Source: JALYYC01 sp039922495 (GTDB lineage Bacteria > Chloroflexota > Dormibacteria > CF-121). Taken from it: a stretch of DNA of 64,000 nt. How positions within the stretch are numbered: position 1 is the first letter of the stretch; every line of letters starts with the position of its first letter. The position numbers and the translations under genes are program-made. Below the pieces are notes generated by a model, which saw nothing but the letters and a program-made list of their open reading frames with translations, was not told the origin of the DNA and made no database searches. This document shows, in pieces, positions 1 through 9,541 of this stretch. The stretch covers positions 123,821 to 187,820 of the forward strand of contig JBDTEO010000011.1 in the NCBI GenBank assembly GCA_039922495.1, in the 5' to 3' direction.

Positions 1-174
1 GGCGACCACGGCCGGGACCGCGCCCGCCGTCCGGCAGGCGTCCCACTGCCGTTGCACCGAGTCGAGGGCCGCGTCCCTGGGAAGCCCGTGGGTGATCACG
101 GCCGATTCCAGCGCGACGACGGCCACGCCGGATCGGAGTGCGGTCTGGATCTCCGGTGCGATGGCGATGGGCAT
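1..174 (-). CDS. psuG: Pseudouridine-5'-phosphate glycosidase, 5' part only (runs off the left edge)
   Basis: Reading the minus strand from the ATG at 174 gives 58 codons with no stop before the window edge. The peptide contains ALESAVITHG near residue 23 and a GAVPAVVA segment at its end. These match the N-terminus of the PsuG/IndA family, which reversibly cleaves pseudouridine 5'-phosphate into uracil and ribose 5-phosphate in pseudouridine salvage. The catalytic core lies outside the window, so function rests on the N-terminal motif only. The gene diverges from the tRNA-Leu gene. A weak -10-like CAGAAT lies 6 nt upstream of the ATG, so the message could be leaderless. Confidence 0.75.
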   Translation of the reverse strand, partial: MPIAIAPEIQTALRSGVAVVALESAVITHGLPRDAALDSVQRQWDACRTAGAVPAVVA

Positions 175-177
175 CGC

Positions 178-183
178 TATATT
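178..183 (+). promoter_or_regulatory. -10 element of the tRNA-Leu promoter
   Basis: TATATT at 178-183 ends 11 nt before the mature 5' end of the tRNA, the expected distance for a short precursor leader. No convincing -35 hexamer was found at normal spacing. Confidence 0.5.
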
Positions 184-194
184 CTGTCTCGCCT

Positions 195-276
195 GCGGGC
201 GTAGCCGAATTGGTACAGGCGCACGGCTTAGGACCGTGTGGCGCAAGCCATAAGGGTTCGAGTCCCTTCGCCCGCA
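195..276 (+). tRNA. tRNA-Leu (anticodon TAG)
   Basis: The 7-bp acceptor stem GCGGGCG (195-201) pairs with CGCCCGC (269-275), followed by discriminator A at 276. The anticodon stem CACGG/CCGTG encloses a 7-nt loop with TAG at 229-231. A short variable arm of class II type and a GGTTCGAGTCC T-arm are present. The length of 82 nt fits a leucine tRNA. CCA is not encoded and must be added after transcription. It reads CUA and, by wobble, other CUN codons. Confidence 0.95.
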
Positions 277-460
277 ATCCTTGCGTCAGTCCTCGCTGGC
301 GACAGGGCGGCGCCGGCCGTCTGCGCGCCGTCCACGGCGTATCGCGCAACGTGGCCCGGCGCTCGACGGGGCCGCCGCCCTGCCGCGAGTGCGCCCACCG
401 GGGTTTCTTCAGCCGTTTGGCCGTGTCCGTATTTGCCTTGAACTGGTAGGTTATTGACCC

Positions 461-1855
461 GTGGCAGAGGTCAAGGTCGAGACGGAAAAAAAACCCGGTT
501 CCCAGGTCGTCCTGACGGTTGAGGTGCCCGAGGACCAGGTGAAGCAGTCGATCGACGTCGCCTATTCGCGGCTCGCGCCGCGGGTCCGGATCGCGGGCTT
601 CCGTCCCGGCAAGGCGCCGCGCCCGATGATCGAGCGAGAGCTGGGCTGGTCCGTCCTCCGGCAGGAAGCCCTCGACATCCTCCTCCCCGTGGCCTACAAC
701 GCCGCGGTGGCGGAGGCGCATATCGATCCGATCGACAACCCGCGCGTCGACGTCCAGCAGTTCGATCGGGGACAGCCGATGCGCTTTTCCGCCACGGTCT
801 CAGTCAAGCCGGACGTGGAGCTCAAGGATTTCACGGACATCCGCGTGCCGCGGCCGCAAACCGAGATCGGTGACACCGACATCAACGAGGCTATCGAGCG
901 GCTCCGCGCCCGGTTCGCCGAGCTGCACGCCGTCGAGCGGCCGGTGCACGCCGGCGACTTCCTCACGGTTGATCTGCACCTGCTCAAATCGGGCGCCGTC
1001 CTGGTCGGGGAAAGCCAGACGGATGCCCAGCTGGAGGTCGACGCTGAGCGGCTCTTGCCAGGGCTCGCCGCCGGGCTTGAAGGTCAGGCCGTCGGTGAGA
1101 CCCGCGACATCGCGCTCACGCTGCCCGCGGATTATCCCAAGAAGGATCTTGCCTCCGCCCACGTGATCTTTCGGGTGACGGTCAAGTCGATCAAGGAGCG
1201 CCTGCTCCCGCCACTCGACGACGAGCTGGCGCGACTGGTCGGCCGGGGCGAGACGCTCGACGGGCTGCGCGAGGAACTGCGGGACGAGCTCCAGGATGCG
1301 GCCAGCCGCGCCGACGAACAGCGCTTCGAGAATGAGGTCCTGACCGCGTTGGATGAGCGCCTCCAGGTCGAGGTGCCGGAGGCGCTGATCGACCAGGAAA
1401 TCGATCGACGCCTGCGTGAGCTGGAACTCCGCCTCCAGGAGCAGGGCATCAAAGTCGACCGCTATCTCGAATACACCAAGACCACCGTGGAAGCCCTTCG
1501 GGCAGAGCAGCGCGCGCCAGCCGTCCAGAAGGTCCGCCTCGAGCTGGCGCTGGCGACGGTTGCCGAGCGGGCCGGGGTGACCGTGCCCGATTCCGAGATC
1601 GATGCCGCCCTGAGCGTCGCCCTCTCGGAGGACCAGCAGGCTGCCCGGCGCGCGCGTGACCTGCGGACCGCGGACCCGGTGCGGGCCTACTTCCGCCACC
1701 AGCTCTTGATGCGCAAGACGATCGACTATCTCGGGAACCTTGCGGCTCCAGATTCTTCGGATACAATTGGTGCTCCCTCGGAAGCGGGAGAGCCCGAGGC
1801 TGAGCCGGCGTCGAAGGGGCAGCGGCGCCCGTCGGGAAAGAAGAAGGCCGATTAA
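461..1855 (+). CDS. tig: Trigger factor, ribosome-associated chaperone and prolyl isomerase
   Basis: Trigger factor binds ribosomal protein uL23 at the exit tunnel and shields nascent chains. The protein is 464 aa, near the usual 430-480. Its N-terminal ribosome-binding domain holds the signature GFRPGKAPR at about residues 47-55. A central FKBP-like PPIase domain spans roughly 150-245, and a long helical C-terminal chaperone domain rich in charged residues follows. The last 40 residues are a low-complexity Lys/Glu/Pro tail. The start is GTG at 461. A -10-like TAGGTT at 447-452 ends 8 nt before it and no Shine-Dalgarno is visible, so the transcript may be leaderless. It precedes clpP-clpX, a common bacterial order. 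Confidence 0.95.
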   Translation: MAEVKVETEKKPGSQVVLTVEVPEDQVKQSIDVAYSRLAPRVRIAGFRPGKAPRPMIERELGWSVLRQEALDILLPVAYNAAVAEAHIDPIDNPRVDVQQFDRGQPMRFSATVSVKPDVELKDFTDIRVPRPQTEIGDTDINEAIERLRARFAELHAVERPVHAGDFLTVDLHLLKSGAVLVGESQTDAQLEVDAERLLPGLAAGLEGQAVGETRDIALTLPADYPKKDLASAHVIFRVTVKSIKERLLPPLDDELARLVGRGETLDGLREELRDELQDAASRADEQRFENEVLTALDERLQVEVPEALIDQEIDRRLRELELRLQEQGIKVDRYLEYTKTTVEALRAEQRAPAVQKVRLELALATVAERAGVTVPDSEIDAALSVALSEDQQAARRARDLRTADPVRAYFRHQLLMRKTIDYLGNLAAPDSSDTIGAPSEAGEPEAEPASKGQRRPSGKKKAD

Positions 1856-1908
1856 CCGTCGTATTCAAAAGTGAGTACGCGGAAGACTGGATTGTAAGAA
1901 TCGACCCC

Positions 1909-1914
1909 TATAAT
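1909..1914 (+). promoter_or_regulatory. Consensus -10 box upstream of clpP
   Basis: TATAAT at 1909-1914 is a perfect -10 hexamer 21 nt before the clpP ATG. The leader between them carries an AGGAGAG ribosome binding site at about 1921-1927. A TTGTAA at 1892-1897 is too close (11-nt spacer) for a standard -35. Transcription from here would drive clpP-clpX and probably the genes beyond. Confidence 0.6.
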
Positions 1915-1935
1915 GGCGAACAGGAGAGCCAGCCC

Positions 1936-2663
1936 ATGAATTTCGAACGGCTCAGCCGTCGACCCGAAGCCCTCATCCCCATGGTGATCGAGACGACCAA
2001 CCGGGGCGAGCGCGCCTTCGATATCTATTCCAGGCTGCTCAAAGACCGGATCATCTTCATCGGGACCCCGATCGATGACCAGGTCGCCAACGTCGTCATG
2101 GCGCAGCTCCTGTTCCTGGCGTCGGAGGACCCCGACAAGGACATCAACATCTATATCAACAGCCCTGGTGGCGTGGTCACCGCCGGTCTCGCGATCTACG
2201 ACACGATGCGTTACGTCAGCCCGCGCGTCTCGACCGTCTGCATGGGTCTGGCCGCCAGCATGGCGACCGTCCTGCTGGCCGGTGGGACCAAGGGCATGCG
2301 CTTCGCGCTGCCCAACACGCGGATCCTGATCCACCAGCCATCGGGTGGCTTCCAGGGTCAGGCTTCGGACATCCAGATCCACGCCCAGGAGATCCTGCGC
2401 ATCCGCAAGACGCTCAACGACATCCTCTCCAGCCATACCGGCCAGCCGATCGAGAAGATCGAGCGCGATACGGAGCGCGACTTCTTCATGAGCGCCGAGG
2501 AGGCCAAGCAGTACGGCATCATCGACGACATCATCGTCAGCACCGGCCGCGACGCGGACGGCTCGGTGGCCAAAGACGGACGGCTCGAGCTGAGTTCGGC
2601 CGGTGTCGGGATGCGCCCCGAGCCGAAGATGGGACCCGAGCGGGAAGGCCCCAAGACCTCTCG

Positions 2664-2667
<4 letters not shown>
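1936..2667 (+). CDS. clpP: ATP-dependent Clp protease proteolytic subunit ClpP
   Basis: ClpP forms the tetradecameric serine-protease chamber that degrades proteins unfolded by ClpX or ClpC. The catalytic triad is visible: Ser108 in GLAASMAT, His133 in LIHQPSGG and Asp182 in DTERDFF. The N-terminal loops begin with LIPMVIE, as in typical ClpP. At 243 aa it is about 40 residues longer than usual because of a C-terminal tail rich in Gly, Ser and Glu after the conserved IIDDII segment. The start ATG has a good ribosome binding site. The stop overlaps the clpX start by 4 nt (ATGA), indicating translational coupling. Confidence 0.97.
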
Positions 2668-3935
<1,268 letters not shown>

Positions 3936-3957
3936 CCCCCGCGCGGAACCGGTCGAC

Positions 3958-6375
3958 GTGCCCGTGACCGACCGGCCGGCCACCCTGCAGCTTCCGCTCC
4001 TTCCGCTCAAGAACGTCGTCCTCTTCCCGCACATGATCGTGCCGCTCTATGTCGGCCGGGAGCGCTCGATTGACGCGCTCGAGGAGGCCATGGGGCAGGG
4101 CAAGCAGATTTTCGTCTGCACACAGCGCCGCGCTGACTGTGAAGACCCGCGCGAGGAAGACATCTTTCGTGTGGGTGTGCTCGGTGAGGTCGTGCAGATG
4201 CTCAAGCTTCCCGACAACACGATCAAGGTGCTGATCGAAGGCACCTCGCGCGCGGTGATCGAGCGGTTCGTGCAGACCGAGCCCCATCTTCGCGTTGACG
4301 TCGCGCGGCTCGATGAGGACTTCCAGCCGTCGCCGGAGCTCGGGGCGCTGATGCGGGGCATTGTCGACCTCTTCGATCGCTATGTGGAGCTCGACAAGAA
4401 GGTTCCACCAGAGGTCAACCTGACGGTTCGAGGCGTCGACGACGCTGGCCGGCTGGCCGACATTGTCACGGCCAACCTCAACATCGGCGTGACTGACAAG
4501 CAGGATGTGCTCGAGACCTTCCAGATGAATGCCCGGCTGGAGAAGCTTGGCAGCGTGCTGCACCGGGAGATCGAGATCCTCGATATGGACCGCAGCATCC
4601 GGTCGCGGGTCCGCCAGCAGATCGATCGCCGGCAGAAAGAGTTTTACCTCAAGGAACAGATGCGCGTCATCCAGGAAGAGCTGGGCGGCGAGGATTCCCA
4701 GCTCGATGAGCTGGACGAATTACGCGAGAAGGTCCGGGCCCTCGAGCTGTCCGAGGCGGTGCAGGAGCGCCTCCTCAAGGATGTGGATCGCCTTGACCGC
4801 ATGCCCCCCGGCTCGCCCGAGATCTCCGTCCTTCACAACTACCTGGACCTGGTGGTCTCCCTCCCCTGGCACGAGTTCAGTGAGGACGTGACCGATCTGC
4901 GGGCCGCCGAGCGCGTGCTGGATGAAGATCACCACGGCTTGCAGAAGATCAAGGAGCGCGTCCTCGAGTTTCTGGCCGTCCGCCAGCTGACCAAGTCCCC
5001 CAAGGGCCCCATCCTGTGCTTCATCGGTCCGCCGGGGGTGGGCAAGACTAGCCTGGGCAAGTCGATCGCGAGGGCGCTCGGCCGCAAATTCGTCCGAGTC
5101 TCCCTGGGCGGCGTGTCCGACGAGGCGGAGATCCGTGGCCATCGCCGGACCTACGTCGGATCGATGCCCGGGCGGATCATCAAGGGGCTTCGTGAAGCCG
5201 GGACCCACAACCCGGTCTTCCTGCTGGACGAGATCGACAAGATGTCGTCCGACTTCCGCGGCGATCCGTCGTCGGCCATGCTCGAGGTTCTGGACCCGGA
5301 ACAGAACAGCCATTTCTCCGACCACTACCTGGAGATCCCATTCGATCTCTCTGATGTCCTGTTCATCACGACGGCGAACCTTTTCTACGCCATCCCTCGG
5401 CCACTGCTCGACCGCATGGAGGTCATCAACCTCTCGGGCTACACCGCGGAGGAGAAGCTGGTGATCGCGCGAGAGTTTCTTATCCCTCGCCAACTCGCCG
5501 ACCACGGCCTCAGCGACAAGCACATCGAGTTCACGCGTGGGGCGATTGTGCGGGTCATCAGCCGCTACACGAGCGAGGCGGGGGTTCGCAACCTCGATCG
5601 ATCGATTGCGACCATCTGTCGCAAGGTCGCGCGCGAGGTGGTCCGGGGCAAGACCCGGCGGATGACCGTCGGTCCCAACCGGCTGGACGACCTGCTGGGG
5701 CCACCCCGCTACAAGCCCGACGAGGGCCACAAGGAGCACCTGGTCGGCGTGGCCAATGGGCTGGCCTGGACCGAGGTCGGTGGCGTCCTCCTCACGATCG
5801 AGGTGATCACCATGCCCGGCAAGGGCAACCTGAACCTCACCGGCCAGATGGGCGACGTCATGCAGGAGTCGGCGCGCGCCGCGCTCTCCTATGCCCGCTC
5901 CAACGCGGAGGCCCTCGGCATCGCGCCCGATTTCCGCGAGAAGCTTGACCTGCACATCCACATTCCCAAGGGGGCAATTCCCAAGGACGGTCCATCGGCT
6001 GGGATTTCGATGGCACTCGCCATCATCTCGGCGCTCTGCCAGCGGCCGATCCGGTCGGACGTCGCGCTGACGGGGGAGATCACCTTACGGGGCCGCGTGC
6101 TGCCGATCGGTGGCCTCAAGGAGAAGGTGCTCGCCGCGCACCGCCTCGGAATCAAAACGGTGCTGCTGCCGGAGGACAACCGGCCGGACATCGTGGATAT
6201 CCCGGCCGAGGTGCGAAAGCGGCTGATCTTCAAGTTCGTCAAGAGCATGGACGAGGTGATCGCCGAGGCTCTCCTGCCCCGCTCCTCGGCCGAGACGCCG
6301 TCGGTAGTCAACGAGCCGGTCGGCCTGGAAGAGGCCGCGGCCGCCAACGCCGATACGCCGGGCCGTTCAGCCTAG
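3958..6375 (+). CDS. lon: Lon protease, first copy (AAA+ Ser/Lys protease)
   Basis: Lon is a cytosolic homo-hexameric protease that removes misfolded and regulatory proteins. The 805-aa product has an N-terminal LON substrate domain (about 10-205), a helical linker, Walker A GPPGVGKT at 357-364, Walker B FLLDEIDK and a C-terminal protease domain. The catalytic dyad is Ser680 in KDGPSAG and Lys723 in GGLKEK, with the same spacing as in E. coli Lon. The start is uncertain: GTG at 3958 or GTG at 3964, with no strong ribosome binding site. A second complete lon lies at 31724, so the genome is at least diploid for this function. Confidence 0.95.
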   Translation: MPVTDRPATLQLPLLPLKNVVLFPHMIVPLYVGRERSIDALEEAMGQGKQIFVCTQRRADCEDPREEDIFRVGVLGEVVQMLKLPDNTIKVLIEGTSRAVIERFVQTEPHLRVDVARLDEDFQPSPELGALMRGIVDLFDRYVELDKKVPPEVNLTVRGVDDAGRLADIVTANLNIGVTDKQDVLETFQMNARLEKLGSVLHREIEILDMDRSIRSRVRQQIDRRQKEFYLKEQMRVIQEELGGEDSQLDELDELREKVRALELSEAVQERLLKDVDRLDRMPPGSPEISVLHNYLDLVVSLPWHEFSEDVTDLRAAERVLDEDHHGLQKIKERVLEFLAVRQLTKSPKGPILCFIGPPGVGKTSLGKSIARALGRKFVRVSLGGVSDEAEIRGHRRTYVGSMPGRIIKGLREAGTHNPVFLLDEIDKMSSDFRGDPSSAMLEVLDPEQNSHFSDHYLEIPFDLSDVLFITTANLFYAIPRPLLDRMEVINLSGYTAEEKLVIAREFLIPRQLADHGLSDKHIEFTRGAIVRVISRYTSEAGVRNLDRSIATICRKVAREVVRGKTRRMTVGPNRLDDLLGPPRYKPDEGHKEHLVGVANGLAWTEVGGVLLTIEVITMPGKGNLNLTGQMGDVMQESARAALSYARSNAEALGIAPDFREKLDLHIHIPKGAIPKDGPSAGISMALAIISALCQRPIRSDVALTGEITLRGRVLPIGGLKEKVLAAHRLGIKTVLLPEDNRPDIVDIPAEVRKRLIFKFVKSMDEVIAEALLPRSSAETPSVVNEPVGLEEAAAANADTPGRSA

Positions 6376-6388
6376 GGTCTTTAAACTG

Positions 6389-8995
6389 GTGTCCTTGATG
6401 GACACCCGATACGATCCGAAGGCGGTCGAGCAGCGCTGGTACGAGGTCTGGGAGCGCGCCGGCTATTTCAAGCCGCGCGAAAGCCGGACTGGCAACACCT
6501 TCACCATCTCGATGCCGCCGCCGAACATCACCGGGGACCTGCACATGGGCCACGCGATGTACGCGCTGCAGGACGTCCTGGTCCGCTGGCACCGGATGCT
6601 CGGCGACGCGGTGCTCTGGGTCCCGGGGACCGATCACGCCGCCATCGCAACCCAGAACGTGCTGGAAAAGCAGCTCGCCAAAAAGCACAGCTCGAAAGAG
6701 GCGATCGGCCGCGAGGCCTGGGATCAGATGGTCCAGCGGTGGTACGAGACGACCGGCCACACGATCCTCAAGCAGATGCGCCGACTCGGCTTCAGCGCCG
6801 ACTGGTCGCGCAACCGCTTTACGATGGACCGCGACTACGTGGCGTCCGTCAACGCCGCCTTCGTCGGGTTCTGGAAAGCGGGCCTGATCTACCGCGGGCC
6901 GCGGATCGTGAACTGGTGCCCCCGGGACCAGAGCGCGATCTCGGATCTCGAGGTGGTCTTTGTCGAAACCGACGACCATCTCTATTACCTCGATTACCCG
7001 GTCGACGGCGGCGGCACGATCTCGGTGGCCACGTCCCGCCCAGAGACGATGGTGGGCGACACCGGCGTCGCGGTGAACCCGAAGGATGACCGATATCGCG
7101 ACCTCGTCGGCAAGACCGTGACCTTGCCCATCGTCCACCGGCGCGTACCGATCGTGGCCGACGACGCGGTCGACCTCGTGTTCGGCACCGGCGCCGTCAA
7201 GGTGACGCCCGGCCACGACCTGACCGACTACGAGATCGGCGAGCGCCAGAAGCTCGAGGTGCGCAACATCCTGCACCTGGATGGGCGCATGGACATCCCG
7301 GACGTGCCCGAGCTCGACGGCCTGAAGGTTCCGCAGGCCCGCGAGCGGATCATCGAGATGCTCAGGGCGGGGGGCGCCTTGCAGAAGGTCGAACCCTACC
7401 GTCACTCGGTTGGCCACTGCGACCGCTGCAACGCCGTCATCGAGCCGCTCGTTTCCTCGCAGTGGTGGGTCAAGATGAAGCCGCTTGCGCTGCCGGCGAT
7501 CGCGGTGGCCGAGCAGGACGAGCTGCGCTTTCACCCGACGCGCTGGAAGGAGCAGTACCTCCGCTGGATGCGCAACATCCGCGACTGGTGCATCTCGCGC
7601 CAACTCTGGCTGGGCCACCGCATCCCGGTGTGGACCTGCGGCAACGGCCACGCGGTCGCGTACGAGACGGAGCCGTCGGCCTGCGAGCAATGCGGCGACC
7701 GAACCCTGACCCGGGATCCCGACGTGCTCGACACCTGGTTTTCTTCCTCGCTCTGGCCCTTTGCCACGCTGGGCTGGCCGAAAAAGACAGAGGACCTCGA
7801 CCGCTTCTATCCGACCCAGGTGCTCGACACGGCGCGGGACATTCTCTATCTCTGGGTGGCGCGGATGGTCTTCACCAGCCGCTATTTCCTCGATGTGCTG
7901 CCCTTTCAGGACGTGATCATCCACGGCACGGTGCTGGCCCCGGATGGGCGCCGGATGAGCAAATCGCTCGGCACTGGAGTGGACCCCCTGGAGGTGATCG
8001 ATCGATACGGCGCGGACGCGACCCGCGCATGGTGCGCTTACTTTGGGACGAGCGGCCAGGACATCCGGTTCTCCGAGGAAAAGATCAAGTCCTACCAGCT
8101 GTTCGCCAACAAGCTCTGGAATGCGACGCGGTTACTGCTCGCCGGGGTCCCCGAGGGCGCGCGGCCGATGCCGATCGTGACGGCCACCCTCGAGCCGGCC
8201 GACCGCTGGATCCTGGGAAGGCTGAGCGCCGTGACCCGGCTCGTGACCGCGTCGTTTTCACGCTTCGAGTTCGGCCCCGCCATCGACGGCCTGTACGAGT
8301 TCTCCTGGCACGAGTTCGCCGACGACTACCTGGAAGTGATCAAGCCGCGACTGCAGGCGGGCTCGGCCTCGGCGACGACGGCGCGGGCGGTTGCCATCAA
8401 GGTCCTGGAGACGACGCTCAAGCTCCTGCATCCGATCATGCCGTTCATCACCGAAGAGCTCTGGCAGCGGATCCCGCACGAGGGCGAGACCATCATGCTG
8501 GCGCCCTGGCCGACCCCGGACGCGAGGCTGGAGGATCCCAAGCTGCTGGAGGAGATGTCGCACCTCCTCGAGGTGGTGCGGGCGGTCCGCAATCTGCGCC
8601 ACGCCAGCGATCCGAGGGCGCGCCGCCAGCCGGCGGAGATCCAGTCGCCGCGGCCACTCCTTAGGGATGCCGTGGGCCGGCAGTACCTGGCCACGCTGGC
8701 CCAACTGGATCTGAATGGGGCGCTGGCCGCCGACGCCCCCCGGCGAACCGTTGTCGTGGGGGAGACGACGGTGACGCTCGGGCTGCCGAAAGACGATGGC
8801 GCCGAGACGCACCGGCTCCGTGCCGAGTTGGAAAAGAAACGGGCCGAGATCGCGTTGATCGAGGGAAAGCTGCGAAATGCCGACTTTACCGGCAAGGCGC
8901 CGGAGGCTGTCGTGCAGCGCGAACGGGCCCGGCTGGCGGAGGCGCAGGAAGCGGTCGATCGGCTTCAGCGGCTGCTGGGCCCAGCGGCTGGATAG
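6389..8995 (+). CDS. valS: Valyl-tRNA synthetase
   Basis: Charges tRNA-Val with valine. It is a class I synthetase of 868 aa, in the usual ValRS range. The HIGH motif reads HMGH at 52-55 after the ValRS-typical PPPNITG. The KMSKS loop reads RMSKS at about 522-526. The central CP1 editing domain includes TSRPETMVGDT, which binds mischarged threonine for hydrolysis. A C-terminal anticodon-binding domain and a tRNA-binding coiled coil, rich in Glu, Lys and Arg, close the protein. The start could be GTG 6389 or ATG 6398. It lies 13 nt downstream of lon with no terminator between. Confidence 0.96.
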   Translation: MSLMDTRYDPKAVEQRWYEVWERAGYFKPRESRTGNTFTISMPPPNITGDLHMGHAMYALQDVLVRWHRMLGDAVLWVPGTDHAAIATQNVLEKQLAKKHSSKEAIGREAWDQMVQRWYETTGHTILKQMRRLGFSADWSRNRFTMDRDYVASVNAAFVGFWKAGLIYRGPRIVNWCPRDQSAISDLEVVFVETDDHLYYLDYPVDGGGTISVATSRPETMVGDTGVAVNPKDDRYRDLVGKTVTLPIVHRRVPIVADDAVDLVFGTGAVKVTPGHDLTDYEIGERQKLEVRNILHLDGRMDIPDVPELDGLKVPQARERIIEMLRAGGALQKVEPYRHSVGHCDRCNAVIEPLVSSQWWVKMKPLALPAIAVAEQDELRFHPTRWKEQYLRWMRNIRDWCISRQLWLGHRIPVWTCGNGHAVAYETEPSACEQCGDRTLTRDPDVLDTWFSSSLWPFATLGWPKKTEDLDRFYPTQVLDTARDILYLWVARMVFTSRYFLDVLPFQDVIIHGTVLAPDGRRMSKSLGTGVDPLEVIDRYGADATRAWCAYFGTSGQDIRFSEEKIKSYQLFANKLWNATRLLLAGVPEGARPMPIVTATLEPADRWILGRLSAVTRLVTASFSRFEFGPAIDGLYEFSWHEFADDYLEVIKPRLQAGSASATTARAVAIKVLETTLKLLHPIMPFITEELWQRIPHEGETIMLAPWPTPDARLEDPKLLEEMSHLLEVVRAVRNLRHASDPRARRQPAEIQSPRPLLRDAVGRQYLATLAQLDLNGALAADAPRRTVVVGETTVTLGLPKDDGAETHRLRAELEKKRAEIALIEGKLRNADFTGKAPEAVVQRERARLAEAQEAVDRLQRLLGPAAG

Positions 8996-9038
8996 GGTAA
9001 GGTATCGGCAGTCAATTCTGGAAATCCGAGGAGGCCCT

Positions 9039-9506
9039 TTGCCTGACCTGAAGCCGCTGCGACCACTCCTCTACATCGTCATCTTCTACCTGCTGGCTTT
9101 CTGGCTGAGCCTCTCCTACTGGGCCTTCCGCGACGCCCGGGAGCGCTCCAACAGCGTCGCCTTTCACGTGTTCGCCACCGGCCTGTCCCTGCTCCTGCCG
9201 ATTTTTGGCCTCTTCATTTACATGATCATCCGGCCGCCATTGACGATGGCGGAGCGGCGCGCGCTCGAGCTGGAGACCCAGGCGCTCTCCGAGCCAGGCG
9301 GCCCCGTTCGCGAGCTGCGGCCCTGCCCGAGTTGCGGCGAACCGATCGACTCCCAGTACGTGCTCTGCCCGCATTGCAAAACGCAGTTCAGTAAACTCTG
9401 CCCACGGTGCAACAAGCAGCTGAAGCTGGGCTGGAGCGTCTGTCCGTACTGCGCCGAAGAAGTCCCGTTGCAGGGTTCCGTCCCAACCCCTCGCATCGCG
9501 CGCTAG
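9039..9506 (+). CDS. Small membrane protein with double zinc ribbon
   Basis: A TTG start at 9039 is chosen because GAGGAGG at about 9028-9034 sits just upstream, and because earlier in-frame codons lie inside valS. The 155-aa product has two hydrophobic N-terminal segments (about 8-28 and 45-67) separated by a short charged loop. A cytosolic tail carries four CxxC pairs (CPSC, CPHC, CPRC, CPYC). These form two zinc ribbons of the DZANK/zinc-ribbon_2 type. I recognise the architecture but not a specific function; similar proteins may act as scaffolds or regulators at the membrane. A 14-bp perfect palindrome (9498-9511) spans its stop codon. Confidence 0.75.
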   Translation: MPDLKPLRPLLYIVIFYLLAFWLSLSYWAFRDARERSNSVAFHVFATGLSLLLPIFGLFIYMIIRPPLTMAERRALELETQALSEPGGPVRELRPCPSCGEPIDSQYVLCPHCKTQFSKLCPRCNKQLKLGWSVCPYCAEEVPLQGSVPTPRIAR

Positions 9507-9541
9507 CGCGCCCTTCGTCCACGCCTGTAAAGAGCTAGCCG

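Noticed and set aside
138..449. Short plus-strand open frames across the tRNA-Leu and the gap before tig
   Set aside because: They run through the tRNA and psuG antisense sequence, with no ribosome binding site and no domain.
9498..9511. A 14-bp perfect palindrome at the stop of the zinc-ribbon gene
   Set aside because: It has no loop room for a good hairpin and no T-tract, so it is not called a terminator; it may be chance in GC-rich sequence.
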